Shown here in pieces: positions 51,181-64,000 of a stretch of DNA of 64,000 nt. Positions within the stretch are counted from its first letter, which is position 1. Every line of letters begins with the position of its first letter. Both the position numbers and the translations under genes were made by a program. The notes under the pieces were generated by a model. It did not search any database. It saw nothing but the letters and a program-made list of their open reading frames with translations, and had not been told where the DNA came from. The stretch lies in assembly GCA_036877525.1 (NCBI GenBank), contig JAZGTH010000107.1, forward strand, positions 551,001 through 615,000. The letters run 5' to 3'. This DNA comes from Chromobotia macracanthus (Eukaryota; Chordata; Actinopteri; Cypriniformes; Botiidae).

Positions 51181-53690
51181 CAATGTAGGCGCGAATTAGA
51201 GGAGGTGGTGGGGGCAAATCTGTATGGGAGGGTGAGGATCGGGGGGGCGGATATGTGCTGTAAAGTCTGAATGCTTTTTCTAATGTTCGAGACAAAAGGA
51301 CGCCCAATGTCCCTGTTCAGCCATGGTTTCTTCCATGGGATTGTCAGTGTATAGATTTTCTGTGCGCATATAGTTCTAGTCTTCTAATAGGTTTGCTTGC
51401 TATTTATGCCCTAATATGGCCACAATGAACCTCAACATATTGCTACCCAGTGACTGCCTAAAATTTATGGCAATGCGAGTTTATTTAGCCATGCGATTAC
51501 TTAATGCCCCAATGCTAAATACTATAGTCATGCACAAATAAATTAATAAATAAAAAATAGTACAGTGGCTTGTATAACGTATTTATATTATTTTCATTTG
51601 ACATCTTTTGACCATAATAAAAGTATTGATGACTCACATTGCACTCATATATTTTATCCAATGAAATGGTGTCTAGAATGGGAATATCCCTCCCACTAAT
51701 ACTTTCCACTTCCAGCAAGCAAATTATGTCCATGGATTAAAAAATAAGGCTATTGGCTAATCTAAAGGGACATAGATTTTAGAATGCCATTTTCCTGTTT
51801 CAATAATATGTCAACACAGAAAACAAAACTGTGTCAAGCCAGTTCATATGAACTTTAAAAGAGTATCAGCCAATGGGCACCTGTCATCTGCGAAAGCAGC
51901 ATTAATGTGAGTCTCCTATGAAATCACACCTTAAAGAGCAACATCAAGAGGTGTAAGATGAGGAGAGGGACGCCTGCAGCAAAGCAGCAGATCAGATGAG
52001 CTCCCTTTCATAGCAGCATAGTTGCCATCTAATGTATTTTGTCTTTGTGAATCACGTCTTATTTTTCACTACTGTATTGCAAATATAATTTGATGTCTTA
52101 TTGAGGGACAGAAAAACAAAGACATTAACTAAATGGCTTTTTCAGACTATGTGTCAGGAAAGGTGTATTTGTTTTTTTACAAAACCTGTTTAATATGAAC
52201 TGCTTGTCTCATTAACTAAACCAATGGCCAGATAATGCAAATACATGGTTAGGAAGTGGCTGTTGCTAAGCTAGAAAATACAGTAGACAAATACATCATT
52301 TTTATACTGACTACCATTGAATTTTATTTTCACAGCTGTCTGCACAGATTCGTGTTTCACAAACATGTGAACATGTGTGAGTAATAGTCACTGAACATGT
52401 TCTCCTTTCAGCCATCTACTTTCCAACTTTAGCACATCCTATTTTTATTACAACCAACATTTATTACACAGGCATACGGAAAGAATGCAGCTCTGTTCTG
52501 AGTATGGTTAATGGATCCTGAATAAAGAACATCTTGGAGTGGCTTGCCAACAGGGTCAAGCTTTAGATGGGTCCACTGGCAATTTATTGGCTTAACAGTG
52601 CGAAGTGTGTTTTAAGTGACAAGTAGGACAACAGTTCATAAAGGATGCGTTCCTTTATTTGCACAAATACTCTTTAATAGCCTGGGGCCACATTTTGTAG
52701 ATAAAGACACATCCCGTGTGTTCTTAATTGATGGGTGTCCATGAGAAACTGCCGTTAGCGCTTTAACACAAAGAGCAAATGCAAGGGGCCCTAAGCCACT
52801 CTAATGGAGGTTACAGCTGAAAGGAATCCAGATCTAGCAGCTTAAGAGGTTCTATATTCAAAACATTTCAGCATTCATATTGACCCTGTGTGGTTTATTA
52901 GTGGCTCTGAGAGCAGCATAATGTAGGACCTATGAGCAGGTGAATGCAGACTTATACCAATACAGTCTCTACTCATGGAGAAAAGTGAGCAACAGTACAC
53001 AAATGTCAAGATGCCATTTCACTTTTTTCATATTTAATGAGACACAAGGCTCTACACAGATATAATTATAGTTATTGTAACATTTTCCACGTATAACAGC
53101 AATCATAAACAAACCAAATTGGCACAACAGCAAAGAAGAGATAGACCTGTTAGCTGTTTACAGATATATTTCTAAAACATTTTAACTAAACTATCTGTAA
53201 TTGACAATAACTTGTCAAAATGTAAGGATCATACGTAGACAACAATTCAGAGTGGCAAACAGTGATGGGCCCATATCTGCTGCTGCCAGTCTCTGTTGAT
53301 CGGCTAAGTAAATCTATGTATAGAGACAACTCAAGAGCTGAACAAACAGCACCCTCTTCCGTTTAACTAATTAATGTAATATTGAGGTCCCGAAAAGTGT
53401 TAACAAATGTAGGTGGTGAACAGAGGATGACAAGCATTAAAGTAAATGTAATTATATAGATTATAAAGTAAAATAATTATACGAACCATACAATTATAAG
53501 AGAATATGTATAAAATAATAGCAATTAAAAATAATGAAAACTATAATTGAATAGTTTAAATACACCTCAAAACAGTGCGTGACATGCTCGTTTGGGAACG
53601 TTTAAGATTTTGAAGAACTATTTAAATATCAAGATAAGTACGTTGGATTAACCAATCATATTGTAATTTATGAATATTCAATAATCCTCG
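51181..53690. other. Intergenic spacer between gng13 and traf7
   Basis: The two genes diverge here. No open frame above 75 codons, no RNA gene and no clear repeat is recognised. The DNA is AT-rich throughout. Confidence 0.5.
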
Positions 53691-53751
53691 GATGATGTAA
53701 TTTCCGGAATTTTGGTCAATTCCCGAAAATGAAGTAGCTCGCTTTTTCCGC

Positions 53752-53775
53752 ACTACATTTCCCAGAAACCCTTGC
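53752..53775 (+). promoter_or_regulatory. traf7: ZNF143/Staf-type site in traf7 promoter
   Basis: The segment starting ACTACATTTCCCAGAAACCC closely matches the ZNF143 consensus ACTACAATTCCCAGAATGC. It lies about 70 bases upstream of the exon 1 donor. ZNF143 sites near the start are common in vertebrate housekeeping promoters. Binding is inferred. Confidence 0.65.
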
Positions 53776-53843
53776 ATGTCGTTTAAGGGCGTGTGAGAGA
53801 GATGAAAACTGGATCATCTGCAGACTTTGATTTAGCATCAATG
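53776..53843 (+). other. traf7: traf7 exon 1 (5'UTR) with start of an upstream ORF
   Basis: The exon ends in ATG/gtgaga at 53843. An ATG in the phrase gagagATGAAAACTGG opens a frame that crosses the splice to exon 2 (55019) and ends at TAG 55064-55066, about 30 codons. It overlaps the ATG at 55056 in another frame. The exon 1 start is not defined. Confidence 0.5.
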
Positions 53844-54859
53844 GTGAGAACCTGCTTTGTTTGGCTAAACAGATATTTAGGATATGTCAATGTCATGATT
53901 TCTGGTCTAGCTAAACTAGAGGTATATCCTAAATGCAACATTTCGTTAAGCTAAAAGTAATGTTTTCTTAAAGCTGCTCGGAAAACCAACTTCGTCAGCT
54001 AGCCAACAGAGCTAGCCAGCTTACTTCAGACCTGCGACTTACGAGTACATAATTAAACGTGCTTTATTGTTTGACTTTAAACAGGTGGTTTATATAGAAA
54101 AGTTAATAATACGGCTGTGTGTGTTAATTTCTGTGTAATCGAATGCTGATAGGACCAAGTCTACATTTTTCGCAACGACCAGCTAACAAAATCTTGGCGG
54201 TCTCAAAACCTCGTAGACTGCTCATCTAGACAACATTTGTTGACATCGTTGAGTCGTCGCGGCATTCAGCAGCACGTCTTGAGACGGAAATAATACGGCA
54301 TTGATGTTGTATTAGTTGTGATTTCTTGATAGCGTCGTTGTGCTAATATTACAGCCCCGTGTTTGTTTATTCTGACACATGGCGGTGTTTGACATGTAAT
54401 GATATTGTGTCGGGAAATATCTCTGTCTGGTACTGTTTGGATATATTTACAGAAACGTATCACCTATTTTAGACTATTTAATAAACAGCAGTTTTGATGA
54501 TACACTTCCGTTTGCTAAATCCGTTTGCTTTCAAGACAAGTGCTTGTTTCCTTTACGTGTTCGGTTTCGGTACTGATCATAAAGTATTTAAATAGCTGAT
54601 GGTAAAATCAGAATTTTAATTCCGGTGAAACCGCACACAGTTCATCACTGGCATCAACTAAACCCCATCTAGTATGTTTTTTTTATACTTTTTTATTTTT
54701 GTTTTTAGAAAAATCAAGTTCGTTTTTCAGTTGTTTGAGATTTTGTAGTGTTAATGTAAGCATTAAATGTTTTAGATACATTTATATGAGATGAAATCAT
54801 TGACAGTGATTTGAGGTGGTTTCATTTTACGTAGTTCTGCAGGTTTTCTCAGTTTGTGT

Positions 54860-54880
54860 GGTGATACTTTTTGTATCACC
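54860..54880. repeat. Perfect 8-bp hairpin
   Basis: GGTGATAC, five T, then GTATCACC, in traf7 intron 1. Too short for a miRNA precursor. Confidence 0.6.
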
Positions 54881-55018
54881 CCTCTCTGTTAATTCACAAC
54901 CCTTTATAAGAAGGTGTTATCCCGATAGTTTCCTGAATTTAGTGGTTGTCATTACTGTGTAATTAATGTGTTTGGAAGTTTTAAGATGTAATAGATATTT
55001 TTTTCCTTTTATCTACAG

Positions 55019-55155
55019 GCTGCAGCAGATATTTTCTACAGGGCTTTGCTGTATTATGAGCTGTAGCAAACCAACCACGCTTTGATCGATTCTCAGGAGG
55101 ATCAGTGGCAGGAAGCACCAACATTGTACCTGACCCATCTGATACTGACAACCAG
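55019..55155 (+). other. traf7: traf7 exon 2: conserved N terminus, start out of frame
   Basis: The exon is bounded by atctacag and gtaagg. One frame encodes RFDRFSGG and then PDPSDTDNQ, running in phase into exon 3. This is homologous to human TRAF7 residues 8-15 (RYNRFSGG). The expected start, ATG 55056 followed by AGC, is displaced by one base from that frame (it reads MSCSKPTTL and stops), and the conserved frame has TGA at 55057-55059. Either a one-base difference in the AAA at 55068-55070 broke the start, or the assembly has an error, or translation begins in exon 3. Confidence 0.65.
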
Positions 55156-55261
55156 GTAAGGATGCAATGCATACATTTTCTTTTATTGAGTTACATGTCA
55201 TTTTCAACTGTAAAAAATATTTAAAAATCTTTTTCTAATTCTTCACTGAATGTAGACCAGA

Positions 55262-62350
<7,089 letters not shown>

Positions 62351-63080
62351 ATATGTGACGGCTATCAACAATAATACATCTGAGATTTTTGTGAAAAGCA
62401 GAATTAATAATCTGATGCACAGACTTATCAGAAAACTTAGGAAAAGAGTTTGGCCAATAATGTGATCATTTCTAAGGGACCATTACTGCATTGCACCAGA
62501 AAGGTTTCTTATTTTTCTAGTGATCTATTTGTTTATCTACCCATCTGTCATCCTATTGTTTGGATTCGGGCATCTGCTCTTTGTGAATTTTGATTACACA
62601 GCAATATGGCAGACAGGAAATACATGTGTGTTGGATATAGCTCTACAAACCTTGATTTTGGAGCTATTACCAGACCCAAATCATGGGCAAACAGAACCAT
62701 GGAACGTGTTATGCAACACCCAGTTGGAGTACAGCCAACATTTGTCATGAAAACATGGAATCACTGTATTTTATATGCATAAATCATGATATTTCCTAAA
62801 GTGTTAATGATTTTGATCTGATATACAGAATGAATGTCCACACAAGAAGCTGAAAGCAGTTTAAGGTCCCTGCCAGTCATGGAAATGTTGCTCTCAGTGA
62901 TTTTTGAACTCTGACCTTTGTGAGCCGCAGTCTCAGGACTGAGTGCCTAAGCTTCAGTCTGATGCCAGTGGAGATGTGTGTGGACTCTTGAATGGAGCAA
63001 TCACTGTCCCTGTGCACTGTACATCATCCCAGGGCTGAATGAAGACATACATTAAACCAACTTGGGCCTGAAACAACAAG
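62351..63080 (+). other. traf7: traf7 3'UTR (probable extent)
   Basis: There is no AATAAA close downstream of the stop. The first good signal is ATTAAA at 63051-63056, with others near 63730 and 63940 that would lengthen the UTR. No other gene is seen. Confidence 0.4.
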
Positions 63081-64000
63081 CAGAGCATTGTTTTGGAGAA
63101 CACAGGCCCCGTGTTTTTATTTCAAATGTGACAGTGCCAACTGAGCATCCAGATCCGCTCAGACATTTTATAAATGGTTATATGTGAAACCTTTGTATGA
63201 TGGTGTAATGACCATTCATCAAACATTTGTGTAAATAATGCAATGTTTTCTTGCCAAAGTCACATGTACTTCATGCAATTTTCATGTTTGTCATGGTAAC
63301 CAAGTTACTAACACTTGTGTCACTGAAGCTAATAGCTAGTAAATGATTTTCTTTAAATCAAATAACAGTAGTTTAAATTAGTTGGAGTGTAAAGAAAAGC
63401 ACTTAGTAAATTTATTATCATGAAAGCATTTTGAGAAGTAAATTGAGTGGCTTTGAAAGAGACACTGCATTGTTTAAAGTTTGGCTTTATCTCTCAAGTG
63501 AGTCCATGAGGCATCATAAACAGCTGCTATTTTTGGATATCCTTAATGCCTTTTGGTGGCAGATGCAGGCAAAGCTCCTTACATTTAAGACAAAGTTGGA
63601 AGTGCTGAACAGATTTGTCTTCAGATTGCGGAGTTCAGCCTTGTGTCTGAGAGTATATGATGTGGACACCATTCCACTGCTAATATGAAAATGGTTACTT
63701 GTATAAACCACATTAGCCAGAGTGTACCATTAAAACAGTATGCATTTTTTAATGCTTGTCTTGAGTGAACTATCAAACTGAAGATTTTTATATTCCTTCG
63801 CTATCTTTAATGCTCATAATGTGCCGTTGACTCCCTCTAGTGTCCTTAATATATTTTTGAGTTCTTGCAAAGATACGTTTGTGAAGACTTCATTTCCAGC
63901 TTGTTGGCTTTTTAAAAAGTGCAGTTTTATGTGAAGTAATTAAACACTAAATTTCAGTCTAGCAATTTCCAGTTGGGTCTGTTGGTGTTCAGTAATTGGA
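63081..64000. other. Region downstream of traf7
   Basis: AT-rich with no supportable gene. Frames are at most 85 codons. A Pumilio-type TGTAAATA occurs near 63231, relevant only if the longer traf7 3'UTR is used. Confidence 0.4.

Noticed and set aside
50845..51183. 112-codon minus ORF at the gng13 promoter
   Set aside because: It crosses a likely donor and meets a stop at once after splicing to the coding exon. No similarity recognised.

Overview
The window is vertebrate nuclear DNA, most probably from a cyprinid teleost. The genes are intron-rich with GT-AG junctions. Their proteins match fish or human orthologues end to end. The AT-rich spacers carry remnants of short DNA transposons of a kind I associate with zebrafish and carp genomes (about 10.0, 31.9 and 41.3 kb). 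No prokaryotic, viral or CRISPR signal was seen. Exon structures were built by hand by joining splice sites in phase to known families. The summed coding length of each complete gene is a multiple of three.

Layout: (1) 1-3.7 kb, intergenic. (2) 3.7-28.3 kb, plus strand: tnrc6a (GW182), the miRNA-silencing scaffold, with 20 coding exons, four upstream non-coding exons and a 3'UTR of up to about 4 kb. (3) 28.9-30.7 kb, minus: ndufab1, the mitochondrial acyl carrier protein. (4) 31.1-33.5 kb, plus: rpusd1, a pseudouridine synthase head-to-head with ndufab1. (5) 33.4-35.25 kb, minus: dctn5, a dynactin pointed-end subunit tail-to-tail with rpusd1. (6) 35.3-45.7 kb, a gene-poor spacer containing one possible 52-residue single-pass membrane microprotein (38759-38917). 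(7) 45.7-51.1 kb, minus: gng13, a G-protein gamma subunit. (8) 51.2-53.7 kb, spacer. (9) 53.75 kb to near the right end, plus: traf7, a RING/TRAF-zinc-finger/WD40 ubiquitin ligase.

Most interesting: the long amino terminus of mammalian TNRC6A (the TNGW1-type extension) is still recognisable across four spliceable 5' exons. Here it has lost its start codon and contains TGA, TAA and TAG stops and a frame change, so translation should begin in exon 5. The reading frame behind the last stop remains open for about 90 codons into that start. traf7 also has a disrupted amino terminus: a conserved ATG and its conserved downstream peptide lie in different frames, one base apart. Other leads are a 78-codon alternative donor in tnrc6a, a candidate internal tnrc6a promoter, the unrecognised microprotein, and a ZNF143-type site at the traf7 promoter.

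The genes do not form one pathway. They are housekeeping or regulatory genes packed in pairs with shared promoters or overlapping 3' ends, followed by looser gng13 territory.
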